Source of the DNA: Sciurus carolinensis
Lineage: Eukaryota > Chordata > Mammalia > Rodentia > Sciuridae
Reading direction: 5' to 3'
Assembly (NCBI RefSeq): GCF_902686445.1
Contig: NC_062213.1
Coordinates: forward strand, 135,740,491 to 135,804,490
DNA length: 64,000 bases
Made by a program: the position numbers and the translations under genes. This document shows, piece after piece, positions 1 through 12,275 of this stretch. Under the pieces are notes generated by a model. That model was not told where the DNA came from. It did not search any database and worked only from the letters and a program-made list of their open reading frames with translations. Numbering within the stretch: position 1 is the first letter of the stretch; each line of letters begins with the position of its first letter.

Positions 1-85
1 CCAGGACCCAACCCCAGAGTTTTGGTTTAAGGGGTTCAATTAAATCAAAATCTCTGAAAATGGGGATTGGGCATAGGTTTTTTAG

Positions 86-156
86 TTTCCTTCCTTTTTT
101 TCTTTCTTCCTTCCTTCCCTCCCTCCCTCTCTCCTTTCCTCCCTTCCTTTCTTTTT
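86..156 (+). repeat. 71-base homopyrimidine tract (TTCC/CCCT-rich)
   Basis: Every base from 86 to 156 is C or T, made of TTCC, CCCT and TTTC runs. Such mirror-like tracts can form triplex DNA and are length-polymorphic. Confidence 0.9.
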
Positions 157-159
157 AAA

Positions 160-700
160 TTCCCCAAGTAATCTTAGGTGGAGGGCTGAGAGCCTCAGGT
201 TTATTAAGGATATAGAGGAAGGCCTAACTTGAGATTTTCTACAGTTTCTGTCATCAAATAAGAACTGTATTAGATAAGGAGAATACGAACAAGAATGACT
301 GGGGGGTTCAAGTGTCAGAATCAGCCAAGGCCATGAAACTAAAAATAGTATTGGGGGGGTGTCATAAAACAGCTACTTACAATGTTCAAGGTCAGAGATT
401 TATTCTTTGAATTAGAGTAGGCTGAGATGCCAGTTGTCCTTTTTAGAATACTGACTGATAGTTGGAGGAATGTTAATGTAGAATACCCCACAATATAACC
501 TCAAAAAACCTGGATTATGTGAAAGAGAACTTCGGAAACATCATCAGTGTTTTAGGCTGGTACTCCAAAAGGCTGCATCTAAAGAGTACATACAAGTGAA
601 CCAGAAATGAAAACAGTCCTTGGACAAACTGTAGCAGACTGACTTCAAATCTCCTATAAGGTCTACAAAAATCTCATGTCCCCAAACAGATGATGATTCT
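160..700. other. No recognised feature
   Basis: Unique-looking intronic sequence; no gene, motif or repeat family could be assigned. Confidence 0.5.
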
Positions 701-1640
701 GAAAACTAGTACTCTCAAGGAACTAGCAGAAGCACAGGAAAATCCTCTCTGAAGGAAAATGGACCAAGACTCCAAATTAATTCTACAAATAATTTTTAAA
801 ATGCAAAACCCAAAATACAAATATATGACACACAGAAAACAAGACTTCCCTAATAAGAAGCAAGAGCAGACAAGAAAGATTATGGAACTAAGAAACTAAC
901 AAAGCAAATTTGTGAAGAACCAACTAGAATTCTACCACAGAAAAACACAGTGATTATAATTAGGAATTCAAAGGAAGAGTTGAAAGGCAAATTTGACATA
1001 TCTAAAGAGTTACAAACACAAAGGTTAAAAACAACAACAACCCTGCAGAAAGAGGAGAAGGAAATGGAAACTATACATAAAGATATAAAGACAACAATGA
1101 GACACTGTAATACACATTAAGGAGGCAATTAGAAATCAAACAAGAATATGAGGCAGAGGCAAAATGTGAAGAGATGATGGCTACATATCTTCCAAAAGTA
1201 GTAAAACATATCCAAAAGCTCAACAAACAGCAAGCAAGCTAAAACCTTAATGTAACAACAATAACACAAAAAAGTAAACAACTCCTCAGGCAAAAGAAAA
1301 AACAGTCCACAAGTTAGAGAAGTGAAAAGGTAAAACCAAATAAATATACAAAGAAATCTGACTGGGGTATACAAATAGAAGATTGGAAGGAGTGGATAGG
1401 GAAATGCACATCATTTTCAGAAGTGAAAAAAATCTTAAGCCCTATCATCTTGATTCATACCAACCACATAGAAAAAAGTCAAAATATTAAAAATCCCAAT
1501 TAAACCAAACTCTAAGGAGCTCCCAAGGCACAATATAAGAATACAAACTCCATCTCTCCACCCCTAACCTGATACCAGAATACTTTCAACAGAAACTTGA
1601 AAGCATGCGAAATTCATCTTCAAAAAAAAAAAAAAAAATT
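700..1640 (+). mobile_element. Probable old L1 5'/ORF1-region fragment
   Basis: The plus strand is strongly A-rich with short CAGAGA/AAGAAA words typical of decayed LINE-1 leader and ORF1 sequence. It ends in an A-run at 1622-1638. No intact reading frame remains. Assignment rests on composition and phrasing, so family and ends are uncertain. Confidence 0.4.
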
Positions 1641-1790
1641 AAAACCTCATTTATAAAATTGCTGTTTGTATCTTGAAATACATTTTCCCCCAAAGAAATG
1701 AAATTTAAAAGGTAGTTAAGTCGGATTCCCCAATCATCCTGTAAAAACATCACTTGAAATTTATTTATGGCTGCAATGATATTTATACAC

Positions 1791-1993
1791 TACAGGTTGA
1801 GCATTCCTAATACGTACAGCTAAAACCCCAAATGCTCCAAAATCACACTTCAAAGCATTCTGGATTTTAGATTTTTTGGATTAGGGATGTTCAACTGGTA
1901 AAGTCTATTCTAAGACTTCAAAATCTAAAAAACTCTAAAAATCTGAAACATTTTTGGTTCCAAGCATATTGAATAATAAATACTCAATCTGTA
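1791..1993. mobile_element. Mariner-type MITE (MARNA-like)
   Basis: The left end (tacaggttgagcattcctaa) and the reverse complement of the right end (tacagattgagtattta) form terminal inverted repeats. The interior carries the phrases ccaaatgctccaaaatc and tggttccaagca that mark the mammal-wide MARNA mariner family as I remember it. The element is about 200 bases and non-coding. The family name is from memory; the TIRs are visible. Confidence 0.65.
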
Positions 1994-1999
1994 CTATTT

Positions 2000-3170
2000 A
2001 TTTAATTTTTAAATTGTCAGGAAACCTTTCACTCAGTTGCTGAGATAGCAACACAGTGTCTTTTCTCATTTTCCTTATTTCATACATCCTTATCTAGCAC
2101 AAGAACCATCTTAACAAATGGAATACAAAATGGGGGTAGGAGCTGTTGCTATTACAGAGCAAAACACAGCTAAGTGGTTGAAGGAGACAAGTCTAAGGGA
2201 AGTAGAATAATGAAGTAAAAGGAAAAATAAGGAGGCAAAGTAGAATAAAAAAAAAATTGTATGAGTTTTCCAAAAAGAAATAAGAAACAACTGTTCCTAC
2301 CTAAATAATACACATATCAAAACATCATATATTTGGAACATTTTTATTTAAAATAAATTAATACAAAAAAGAATGAGAAAATATATATTTTTTTAAATCC
2401 AATACTCTACACCACTCCCTGGAATGATACTAGTGATATCATATTTATATCTCCACACATATAAAGAGAATTAGCTTACAACATTCATATTTAAGAAGGT
2501 TCAAATTCAGTTTCCAAATATATCTTGAATCTTACAATCTAGTCACATGAAGTTATTTGTTTCAAACAATAAAAGCAATGACAATTAAACAGTCTACAGA
2601 AAGAGGGTAGAAGAACAACTTATGCTTCAGATTAAAGAAATAAGTAATCCCAAAATTGAAAAAAATAAATAATCCTAAGCCAAAACCACACAACACCCAT
2701 TATGTTTTTATCAGGCCTTCAAAAACTCTGTACCAAATACATAAAAACACTTTGGATATGATGCGAAGCTTACTACATCTAAATTAATACATCCCACACT
2801 AATAAGAGCAAAATGATTATATATTAATCAACTAGTTACTATGCCACTTGAAAAAACTAAGTATCTTAAAACTCCTTCAAAGGTTAAATAAGGATCTATA
2901 ATTACAATGATAAACTTGGCAGATGTCTGAAATATTAGCTGGTTTAATATTGTATTTCCAAATTCCCCAGTGGATTAAAAAAAAATAAGCAAGAGACAAT
3001 CAACTAGATAAATTCTCAAGAATATGCTAACACACCAATACAATTTGCTACAATCTTCTTTTCAAAAGGAAAACAGAGGGTTCTTGTTTAAGTACTCTTC
3101 TTGTATATTAGTTCTATTCCCAAATCCCTGAAGAATAAAATGCACTAGGGTTTAGAGTATATATAGCTCT
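2000..3170. other. No recognised feature
   Basis: AT-rich intronic sequence. There are short A-runs (about 2248) but no identifiable gene or repeat family. Confidence 0.5.
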
Positions 3171-3171
3171 A

Positions 3172-3245
3172 TAAGTGTTTTCCCAGCACACATGAAGCCC
3201 TGGGTTCAATCCCTAGTGCTCCCACCCCCAACACAAACACAAAAA
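3172..3245 (+). mobile_element. 5'-truncated ID SINE
   Basis: The 3' half of a tRNA-derived ID element is visible: agccctgggttcaatcccta (B box region), then an A/C-rich tail. Confidence 0.6.
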
Positions 3246-5280
3246 GAATGAATGCACTCTATTTTAATTACCCAAATTGAAGTTAAGAGAGATTTGTACC
3301 ATGGGTTAAAATATTAAAAATAAAATTAGTGCAAAATTATTAAGAAAATAGTTAATGGGATCATGATGGCTATAAAGAGTAATTTAACAATGAACTGTAT
3401 TCAAGAAGTTCATGTAAAAATATATTTCCATCAGGTTTCTTACCCAACTAAGAAATAACATTAGTATAAATGTTTTATGAATTTTGGAAAGGAAAATGGA
3501 GATGGGGAAAGAATATTCCATAAAAGTGGAACCTACACATACTGGTAGCTTCAAAAAATATTCTCCTAAATGACCTTTGTAGTCAGAGTTGGACACCACT
3601 GGTTACTCCAGACACCGATGGAATTCTAAATATTAAAAATGAAAATTTGCTCAACGACACCCTAAGTCTCAGCCAGAAGAGGGCAGCAGGGAGCTATTCT
3701 GGAACCCTAAATATGAAAAAACAAGGTACTGAGGAAGCTATTCTCAGGGAAAGATCCCACTAAGATTCATGTACTCTGGGAAAAATGCCATGCCTCAAAT
3801 GGGAACTAATGAATGAATGGTAAGGAACCAAGCAGAAATAAGCCAGCAAGCAGTGAACTGAAGGTACATTTCCTGAAGCCAGGAAATGTCAGAAAAGTGC
3901 CTGGCACAAAAAGTCACTCAACGGATGAAGAGGCCAAGTATAACACTCACTAGCAAACAAATTAGAACCATTTCCTGAAACCTCAATATTCCATAACAAT
4001 CTGAGCATAAGTAGAAAAACTATTTGAACCTCAAGAAGTGATTCTGAAATTGACAAAAAAGGAATAACTTCAGTATGAAACACGTAGTTAATAATGTTGG
4101 ACAGAACAATATAAAGAACCAATGTGAGATGTCAGAGTGATCCACAATAAAGAATATTCCCATTTAAAAATCAAGATTATAGAACATTATTTTCAGCAAT
4201 AGAAATATGACTTCATATTCTTTTTAAGAATTATTGGGGGAAAAGAAAACCCTAGATGTTCTACTTCTACAGCCATCCATAACCATTATATACTGACATG
4301 CCCCCCCAAAAAAGATAAATGTCTCTTACCACACAGAATAGTTTCTTTTCATTGGCCATTAGGAACCTCTAACGGGTAAATGTTATGATATGCATTTTTC
4401 TGTGCTAATATTATCCTTAAATCTATCTTCCCTGTGCTTGTTTACCTGTCATCTTGTTTTCCTTAGTTATTTGCTATCTTCTTGCACTACTGATATAATT
4501 ATTTTTTAAATGAGGCTGAGATTAAGGGAATCAACTAAAATATTACCCAGACTCATCTAATCTTTGCTATCAGATTGCTTAGTATTTTACAAGCACCATC
4601 ATAAGATACAAAGATGGGATGTTCAAAGGGGTTTAATGCAAGTAAACCAATGCTAATCCATCATGACCAAAACAGCTATACACTCATAAGACGTCCTCTA
4701 TATACACAAAGTATTTACCACTACTGTTGCTGCTAGCCACAGAACAATAAAAACCAATAAATTAAACTCTATAATTACACCTTTACACTCTGACTACCAC
4801 TGAACCATCTGTTACTTGCTCATTATACAGAGATATGGAAGGAAGGGAGGAGAGGTGAGAGAAAGAGTGTGTGTGCACATATGGAAAAATATTTTGAAAA
4901 ATAACTTTGCATTAAAATTTAGTGAGCACAATTTATTTGTACTTTTTGAGAGAAAAAGAAACGTGGAAAAGCATTTCAAATTTCTCAAGAATGTTTTTAG
5001 GTACAAATCTAGCCTCTAGCCTTTATTCAAAAAGAAATAATACAGAAGTACTATCTTTTTCCATAGCAACACCTTTTTCTAGGATTGATGATTACAAGTG
5101 AATCACACCTTTAGAAGAGAAGAAATCAAGTGGAGTTTTTTTATTTGTATATTACAGGCTTTCAACTAACCACAGAATTCAGGTAAGCCTACTATTCTAA
5201 CTAATCATCTGTATGTAAATTTCATATTTAAAACTGTCTCCATCAAATTAACTTGTATACATTTAGGGTTATTTCAGGAG
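3246..5280. other. No recognised feature
   Basis: AT-rich intronic sequence without an assignable gene or repeat. Short open frames here lack any coding signature. Confidence 0.5.
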
Positions 5281-5450
5281 GTGCCCAGTTCTAATGGAAC
5301 TCCTTAAAATGTGCACTGCTTACTGATTAATTCCATAATAACATTTAATATTCTGTATTATGTTTAAGTCTCTTGGAGATAAGGACCATACTTAATTTAT
5401 TTTTGTATTTTCAATATCCAGCACAGTGCCACTGGTGGTAATGCAGAAGA
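5281..5450 (+). mobile_element. L2 LINE 3' end fragment
   Basis: The stretch tctcttggagataaggacca followed by atccagcacagtgcc matches the conserved L2 3' end, in the sense direction. Confidence 0.6.
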
Positions 5451-5504
5451 TCCCAACAAGATCTTTTCCTTGAGTTTTTATGATATATATTTTAGTGCAT
5501 AAAA

Positions 5505-5830
5505 CTAGATGCACAGAATGATCATACTCAAAAGTTGCAAACAACCAAGATGTCCAGCAATAGATAACTGGATAAACTGTTATAATTTATATATAAAATA
5601 TATATATAAATATATATATAAAATATAAAGTATAAATAATTTAACCACCAAAAGGAACAAAGTAGTGATACATGCCACAACTTGGATGAATCTGGACATT
5701 ATACTAAATGAAAGAAGGTACACACAAAAAGTCACATTGAATGACTCCTATCTGATATCTTCAGAATAGGAAAATCCACTGAAACAAATAGCAGATCAAA
5801 AGTAAGTAATTTAGTGGTGGGGAGGAGTTG
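5505..5830 (+). mobile_element. Old L1 3' region fragment
   Basis: The phrases caaccaagatgtccagcaat, acttggatgaatctgg and actaaatgaaagaagg are typical of the L1 ORF2 C-terminal/3' region in sense orientation. A TA-rich expansion (5578-5640) interrupts it. Confidence 0.75.
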
Positions 5831-6204
5831 CAATTTGATTATCAGATTAAGACACATGATGGATTAATAATTTGAATGGACTAACTGGGTGGTAACTGAA
5901 GACAGGTAAGATGTGGTTGGAGGAAGCACATCACTGGGGGAGTCACTTGGGGTTTACAATGCCCTATAAACCCCCATTTACTTACCTCACTTACTCCCTC
6001 TCTGCTTTCTGGCGACCAACAGGTGACCAGTTTTCCTCCAACATAGCCTTCTGCCACGATGCTCTGCCTCATCTTGGGCCCAGAGCAATAGAGTTGGCTG
6101 ACCATATACTGAACCACTGAAACTGTGAGCTCAAAATAAAACTTTTCAACCTCCAAGTTGTTCTGTTCAGGTATTTTGGTCACTGTGATGAAAACCTAAC
6201 ACAG
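5830..6204 (+). mobile_element. MaLR-type LTR, copy 1 of 5
   Basis: It shares a whole backbone with four other copies in the window: aactgaagacaggtaagatg, ctctctgctttctgg, ctgcctcatcttgggcccag, aataaaacttttc (polyadenylation signal) and a terminal cctaacaca. The 5' end is diverged. It is a solo LTR with no internal region. Confidence 0.65.
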
Positions 6205-6419
6205 AAGGGGATGTGCGGTGCTTGTATGGGGTAAGGAGAAAGTTAAAAACTAGAGTACGACTGGTTGCACATCAATGCAAATACACTGGATAATGGTATG
6301 ATTTAAATGATTAATTGTATTCTATGTGACTCTCGCTCAACAAAAACATAAGTTTGAAGAAAAACTGCATAGAAGTTAGAAGACTTATAAAATGAGTACC
6401 TTTGTAACCTATCACAATA

Positions 6420-6870
6420 GCACTGAACATTAATTTGTTACATTCATTCATATTGTTGGATACCTGTAGTTCATTTTATTGCTTGTATATTTCAAGATAT
6501 TTTTAATTAATAGACTTTATGTGTGTATATTTATGGCTTGATAGCTCATTTGTTTTTATTTTTGGGTAATAGTCCATTGTATCAATGTATCAAAATTGTT
6601 TAGCCTTTCACCTAGGAAGAGTCACCTCCCAGATTTGGCAATCATAAATAAAGTTGCTACAAACATTTGCATACAGGTTTTCATGTAGAGGAAAGTTTTC
6701 ACCTCATCTGAATGAAGACCAAGTACCATGATTGCTGAATCATACAGTAAAAATATGTTTAGTACTGCACATGGCTGAAAAAGTATGGACATGTATTTTA
6801 CAAAGATCTTTTTCCCCCAATCTGTAGTTTGTCTTTTCATGCTCTTAACAGTATCTTTCACAGAATAGGG
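6420..6870 (-). mobile_element. Old L1 fragment, left part
   Basis: This is the reverse complement of L1 3' ORF2 sequence; the marks are ataaataaagttgctacaaa and cttaacagtatctttcacag. It continues after the inserted B1 at 7003. Confidence 0.75.
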
Positions 6871-7002
6871 TTTTTTGTTGTTGTTGTGTTTGTTTTTGAG
6901 ACAGGGTGTCACTAAATTGCTGAGGTTGGCCTCAAACTTGCTATCCTCCAGCTTTAGCCTCCCAAATCTTTGGGATTACAAATATGTGCCACTGCACCCA
7001 GC
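6871..7002 (-). mobile_element. B1 SINE
   Basis: Reverse complement of a 7SL-derived B1: poly-T side at 6871, tttgagacagggtgtcacta, then cctcccaaatctttgggatt. It is inserted in the minus-strand L1 and splits it. Confidence 0.8.
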
Positions 7003-7700
7003 AGTGTTTAATTTTAATAATTCCAACTTATTAACTTGTTTCTTTCATTAATTGTACTTTCGGTGTTTTGTCCAAAGGATCACCAGCAAACCTAAGATTA
7101 CCAGATTTTTTTATTGTTACCTTTTAGGAGTTTTATAGTTTTGTGTTTATCATAAAGGTCTATGATTCACTTTAAGGTAAGTTTTATAAAAGGCATGGTA
7201 AGGTCTGTGTCTAGATTCTTCCTTACCTCCTTTTGGCATATGGGTGTCCTGTTATTCTAGCACCATTTGTTTAAAACAACCACCAAGAAAAACAAACAAA
7301 CAAAAAAAACTATCCTTTTTCCATTTAATTGGCTGAGAAATTTTTATCAGATTTATTAGACTTCGTCAAATGCTTGTTTAGCATCTATTGAGGTGATGTG
7401 ATCATACAATTTTTATTATTTGTCCTATTACTTTGATTATACTGATTTTTTAATAATGAACCAGTCTTTCATACTTAGAATAAATCCCACTTCAGTATGG
7501 CATATGATTCTTTTTATTTATCTTTTGATTCAATTTGCTAACATTTGTTGAGGATTTTGCATCTACATTCATAAGAGATAATAGTCTATAATATCCCTTT
7601 CTTATAATAGGTTTGATTCCCATACTAAGATAATTATTCCCTGCTTCTACTTTCTCAAAGAGATTACAAAGAACTGGTATAATTTCTTCCTATTTGGTAG
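7003..7700 (-). mobile_element. Old L1 fragment, right part (ORF2 region)
   Basis: Continues the L1 interrupted at 6870: gtccaaaggatcaccagc, tgaggtgatgtgatcata and aacatttgttgaggattttg are antisense L1 ORF2. No frame is open. Confidence 0.75.
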
Positions 7701-7802
7701 AATCAGGAAAATCTTAAAACATTCAGCTTTTCAAATGGAAATGTGAATAATACATAAAATACTGTTGTATAAAATAATTGTTATTTTTAAACCCATAATA
7801 TC

Positions 7803-8020
7803 ATTTGGGCATGGTGGCACATGCCTGTAATCCCAGCAACTCAGGAGACTGACACCAAGATCCCAAGTTCAAGTGTAGCCTCACCAACTTAAGGAGACCC
7901 TCAGCAACGTAGGAGACTCTGTCTTGAAAAATAAAAAGGCCTGAGCATGTAGCTCAATGGTAAAGTGCCTCTGGGTTAATCCAAGTATCAAAAAATAAAT
8001 AAAAATTAAAAAATTAAAAA
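7803..8020 (+). mobile_element. B1-dID SINE with intact target-site duplication
   Basis: B1 part: gggcatggtggcacatgcct to gactctgtcttgaaa. ID part: ctgagcatgtagctcaatgg to the tail. The 15-base duplication taaacccataatatc is exact at 7788-7802 and 8021-8035, which fixes the ends. Confidence 0.95.
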
Positions 8021-8035
8021 TAAACCCATAATATC

Positions 8036-8235
8036 TTCCAGTACTTTTAAAATAGTGTCTGTGTGATCTTTTCAACAAACCTATAAGTTATGAACTCCCT
8101 TTGTAGTCCCTTATTACAGATATTTTTAAAGCAAGCTCAAATAAAGTAAGCAACTTCTTTGTGGTGACATAGCTACAACAAACAGAAGTAAAATGAATGA
8201 AATAGCAGGTAACTTGGAAATTCGATCTTAGGATA
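8036..8235 (-). mobile_element. MIR-like SINE fossil
   Basis: Weak reverse-strand similarity to MIR: tcaacaaacctataag, then a degraded polarity-consistent core and gtgacatagctac. Confidence 0.35.
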
Positions 8236-8282
8236 GAGATTGGGGCATAAAATGCTGCAATAGTGTTTATTCAACATATTCT

Positions 8283-8480
8283 GAGCAACAGCATAGTGGT
8301 TAAGAATACCAAAGTTTGAATCTTGATTCCATCACTTATTAGATGATATGACTGGGGGCCATTTCTCATATGGGAATCATGTTTCTTTCTCTATAAAATG
8401 AGGTGATTAATTAATACCCTTCCAAGGTTTTGTAAGGATGAAGTTATCAAATTAAGTAATATATTCCATATAAAGAAATA
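8283..8480 (+). mobile_element. MIR SINE
   Basis: The 5' tRNA-related start agcatagtggttaagaatac is followed by the MIR core and tctataaaatgaggtgatta, in sense order. Confidence 0.75.
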
Positions 8481-8539
8481 AAAGGCAGGCATTTTTCCTT
8501 CAATAATTACTTCCTTTAATAATTTGCCATTGCTGTCTG

Positions 8540-8745
8540 GTAATTACTCCTGTAATCCCAACAGTTTGGTAGGCTGAGGTAGGAGGATTCCAAGTTCAAA
8601 GTCAGCCTCAGCAACTTAGCAAGGCTCTAAGCAACTTGTCAAGATCGTGTCTTGAAATAAAAAGGGCTGAGGATGTGGCTCAATGGTTAAGCACCCCTAG
8701 GTTCAATTCCCAGTACCAATAATAACAAAAACAACAACAATAACA
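8540..8745 (+). mobile_element. B1-dID SINE
   Basis: B1 part (actcctgtaatcccaacag to cgtgtcttgaaat), ID part (ggctgaggatgtggctcaat, ggttcaattcccagtacc) and an (AAC)n tail. Confidence 0.9.
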
Positions 8746-8765
8746 ATTCACCATTGCTTTCTCTC

Positions 8766-8850
8766 ACCTGTGGTGCTAGGGATTGAACCCAGGGCCTTGC
8801 ACATTTTAGGCAATCACACTACCACTGAGTTATATCCCCAGATCTACCAC
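8766..8850 (-). mobile_element. ID SINE
   Basis: Reverse complement of an ID element: gctagggattgaacccaggg, then ccactgagttatatccccag. Confidence 0.85.
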
Positions 8851-9360
8851 TGCCCTTTAAAGTGACAAAATTTATTTGAGAAACTTCAAACTCTAGACAT
8901 TGAGCAATTTGCTCATTACCTAAAAATTCACTTTGCACATATAGACAATTTGAAGCCCACAACTCACTTGGTAATTTAGGTTAATATAGCCCCCTTCATA
9001 ACATAAAGAGCAAAATTTGGCAGCTCTTTTCACAACATTACCATCTGGAATTTCAAATAACAAAATTGTGAATGACTTCAATGTTAAATACAACGTATTT
9101 TTATGGTTCAAAGATTCAAGGATGAGTTCTATTTTACAGTTTCTGAATATATCCCCCCTAATTCCATAAATTTAACTAGCAAGGATCTGAGAAACTAGCA
9201 ATAACATGTTATTCAAAGTCTAAAGACACAAAGCACATGTCAGGATAATTTATAATGGAAATGTATCACACACCATGGAGTATAGTGGTATTTTTCATGA
9301 TGGTAAAGTCTTCTTGGGGAAACTAAAAAAAAAAAAAAGAGCTAATCCTTCCTAAATAGA
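8851..9360. other. No recognised feature
   Basis: Intronic sequence without an assignable gene or repeat; one A-run near 9325. Confidence 0.5.
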
Positions 9361-9363
9361 CTA

Positions 9364-9700
9364 AGGTTATCTTTGACTTACAATGATTTGACATAGGATT
9401 TTTTACTTTTACAATGGTGCAAAATCAATAAACATTCAATAGAAATCATATTTCAAATTTTAAGACATTCCCAGGTTAAACAATATGCAGTACAATAACT
9501 CTATTTAGAGGCTATACAGCAGATCTGCAGCTCTAGATCAGCCACACAAGCACAAAAGGTAAATAATACTCTACAGTGCACTGGGTTGCTAAACTATAAC
9601 ACCCAGTAAAGTACATTAAATGCATTTTTGATTTATGATATTTTCAACTTAAAAGTGGATTTGTCAGGACATTACCCATCATGATAAGCTTCTACATGAT
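9364..9700. mobile_element. Tc1/mariner-class DNA transposon fossil (Tigger-like)
   Basis: The left end ttgacttacaatgatttgac and the right end ttcaacttaaaagtggattt are partly complementary, as in terminally inverted Tigger-class elements. The interior is non-coding, with taaatgcatttttgatttat. The exact subfamily is not certain. Confidence 0.5.
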
Positions 9701-10040
9701 TTTTACTAAAGATTATAAAATCAAGATAGCAGAGAAAGAAAAAGGTCACAAAAGTGATTGAGAGTGAACACTGCAAGGAGATCATTTGAAGGGGGAAAAA
9801 ATACCTTTCGTTATCAATTCTGTCTGGGCAAGTTCACACTGCACAAAACCAAATTTTCATGGAAGTAGTACTGATAGTTTTCTATGGTCAATGTAGTCAG
9901 CTGGAAACGTGTTTTAAACTATTTTCCCAGCTTCAAGTATCTAGGCCATGGTATGTTTTTAAAGAACTCTGAGACTTTGTCAGCACTGATTCCTTTTCAG
10001 ACACTAAATCAGACACACAATTGTTTCTTCTGAAAAACTG
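9701..10040. other. No recognised feature
   Basis: Intronic sequence without an assignable gene or repeat. Confidence 0.5.
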
Positions 10041-10044
10041 GGAA

Positions 10045-10130
10045 GCACAGTGTTAGAGCATGGGTTCAATTCCTAGCACAGAAAGAAGGAAGAGAGAGAG
10101 AGGGAAGGAAAGAAAGAACACAAGAAAATC
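10045..10130 (+). repeat. ID fragment followed by a purine (GGAA/GA)n tract
   Basis: A remnant gttagagcatgggttcaat (ID 3' half) runs into a long A/G-only tail, 10081-10118, which looks like an expanded SINE tail. Confidence 0.6.
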
Positions 10131-10325
10131 CTTTTAAATCCCAAATTTTCAGAAAAGGAGTAAATATTATCACTTGTTTGTTCATTCCTTAAAACAGTGG
10201 ATTCACCTATAGTCAATAATCCCAAAGCATTGTTACTGAAGCCCTCTGGTTGTTCAATTTTTAACAGTACATTCAAAGAAATATATGTGTGTATACATAT
10301 GTGCATATGTAATATGTACATATAA

Positions 10326-10350
10326 TAGTGTATATATATATATATAAATG
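10326..10350. repeat. (TA)n microsatellite
   Basis: A short alternating TA run. Confidence 0.8.
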
Positions 10351-10569
10351 TATGGACAGTTATTTTATTTCAATATGCAGATCAACCATTTCTTGATGTA
10401 CTCAAGGTTTTCTTTTTGGATAGGTATTAGTTACCTTCCCACCTTTTACCTCCATTAAAAACTGCACCTTATGACTTCAACTTCACTTAGGATGTTATAG
10501 GTAAACAGCTTTGTGAAACCCACTACATCATTTAATACTCCCTAAATTGAGGCCCCATTCAAGAAATAA

Positions 10570-10646
10570 GGGGCTGGGGAGATAGCTCAGTCGGTAGAGT
10601 GCTTGCCTTGAAAGCACGAGGCCCTGGGTTCGATCCCCAGTACCAC
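10570..10646 (+). mobile_element. Well-preserved ID SINE without an A-tail
   Basis: Close to an intact tRNA-like ID head: A box region tagctcagtcggtagagt, anticodon-arm-like stem gtgctt/aagcac, and B box gggttcgatcccc. It ends ccagtaccac and passes straight into unique sequence with no A-rich tail. It is an ID element rather than a true tRNA because the acceptor stem (ggggctg/taccac) does not pair. Confidence 0.8.
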
Positions 10647-10649
10647 TAA

Positions 10650-12085
10650 GGACCAAGAAAGGTTTGGGTCACTTCAGAAACTACTATATTTCATTTTGTG
10701 TTTTATAGAAACAGAAACTCAGAATCAAGTTCACAGTTCAAATTTATCAAGCTGTAGGCTTGACTATACATTTTCCTATAGGTGAATTATAACTCAATTT
10801 TTTAAATAACAAAGTCCAGTTCAATTTTAGAAAATTATTTAGGATTCTGCAACAATATATGTATTTTAACTGTTCCTATAGTCTTGACTTTGTATTCGAA
10901 TATATATTTTATCCTAATCCTTAAAACTCTATCCCTTTTCACCTAATATATATTTTATCCTGATCTTATTTTATACCATTGAGCTGCAGAGAAAACCTGA
11001 CAAGGTTTTAAAACACATCAGAAAATGGAACAAAACAGACAGGAACAATGTCTTAACTAATCCTGACAGAAGAACTATCAATTTCCTAGAAAAAAGAAAT
11101 TAGTAGTTCAAATAAAATTGATATTGGCTACTTACAGTGTATAGACTACAGTAAGTAGTCCCACTTTTGTATAGTTTCACTTTTGTATGATTTCTTAACT
11201 ACAATCAAACCTAGTATGAATATATCAAAAGGAAAATTCTAGAAATAAACAAGTTTAAAATTTCTGAGAATATGACTTCTGAGGTAGAGTGGGAGGTAAA
11301 TGTGAGTAGCAATATCAGAAAATGAAATGTTAAATAGAATAAAAATTTTTGACTTAGTAATTTAAAAATAAACATCAGTAAAAACTGACATCTTTTTAAA
11401 TAAATGGTGTCTTGATATTTTAGAAACTTTTTTTTTTTAAATAAGAAAGTATACTGCTTCAAGGTTATAAGTGTATGGTGAGCCTTTTTTTTCTAACATA
11501 GCCATGCTACTTCCTGAATCTGCATAGAACCATGAAAAATAGCATTTTTAACTTCCCACGTTTTTGTTTTGCTTATAATCATTAATTCAACTGGTGTTTA
11601 CTGAACACTCTACTATCTTTGTCCTCTTTTGTTGTAAGTTTAGCTTCTAACTGAAGATTTATTCCTTTGGCTTATTTCTAATATTCTAACTCTTTTTTCC
11701 CAAACAATGCCAGCATCACCATCTCTTATAGCTCCCTAAATTGTAGTGGGGCATCACACTATGTTTCCCTTTGAGTACTCCCAGCAAAACAAGCACCAAC
11801 AATCACACTACCTGAAGAGATCAGTTATGTGACATTCTCTTGAAGGAGAATGGAATTTGATTAAAGATTTTTAAGAATACATAAAAATTTGACATGGAAA
11901 ATTCAGGCAGAGAAAATAGCATGGTCAAAAGTATGAAAATGAAGAAACAAAGTATACTCAACATAAGAGATGTGATATGCTATTAGTAGAAATATAGAAT
12001 ATTGCTAGGATTATAGTAATGATTACCATTACTATAAAGATACAGATCATGAAATTCAATTCCAGGTCATTTAAGTAATATTATT
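10650..12085. other. No recognised feature
   Basis: AT-rich intronic sequence; no gene or repeat family assigned. Confidence 0.5.
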
Positions 12086-12275
12086 TATCATTTACTGAAT
12101 GCTCACACCACATATTCAACTCTTAAACCCTTAATGGAAAGATCTCATTTAATTTTTACAACTAACAGTCAAGTATGGTAGGTATTATCCTCTGAAGAAA
12201 TTAGGTTTAGGGAAATTAAGTAAGTTAACAAGACTAAACAGCTAATAAGTTAGATTTGAATCCACACCTCTTTAA
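12085..12275 (-). mobile_element. MIR SINE
   Basis: Reverse-complement MIR: catttactgaatgctcaca, atctcatttaatttttac, ggtattatcctctgaagaaa, then aagttaacaagactaaacag. Confidence 0.75.

Noticed and set aside
5881..6183. Open frames on both strands of about 70-100 residues
   Set aside because: They lie inside a MaLR-type LTR; equivalent frames recur in the other LTR copies (for example 25168-25487).
10570..10646. A true tRNA gene
   Set aside because: The acceptor stem does not pair and the sequence follows the ID SINE consensus shared with many other copies here.
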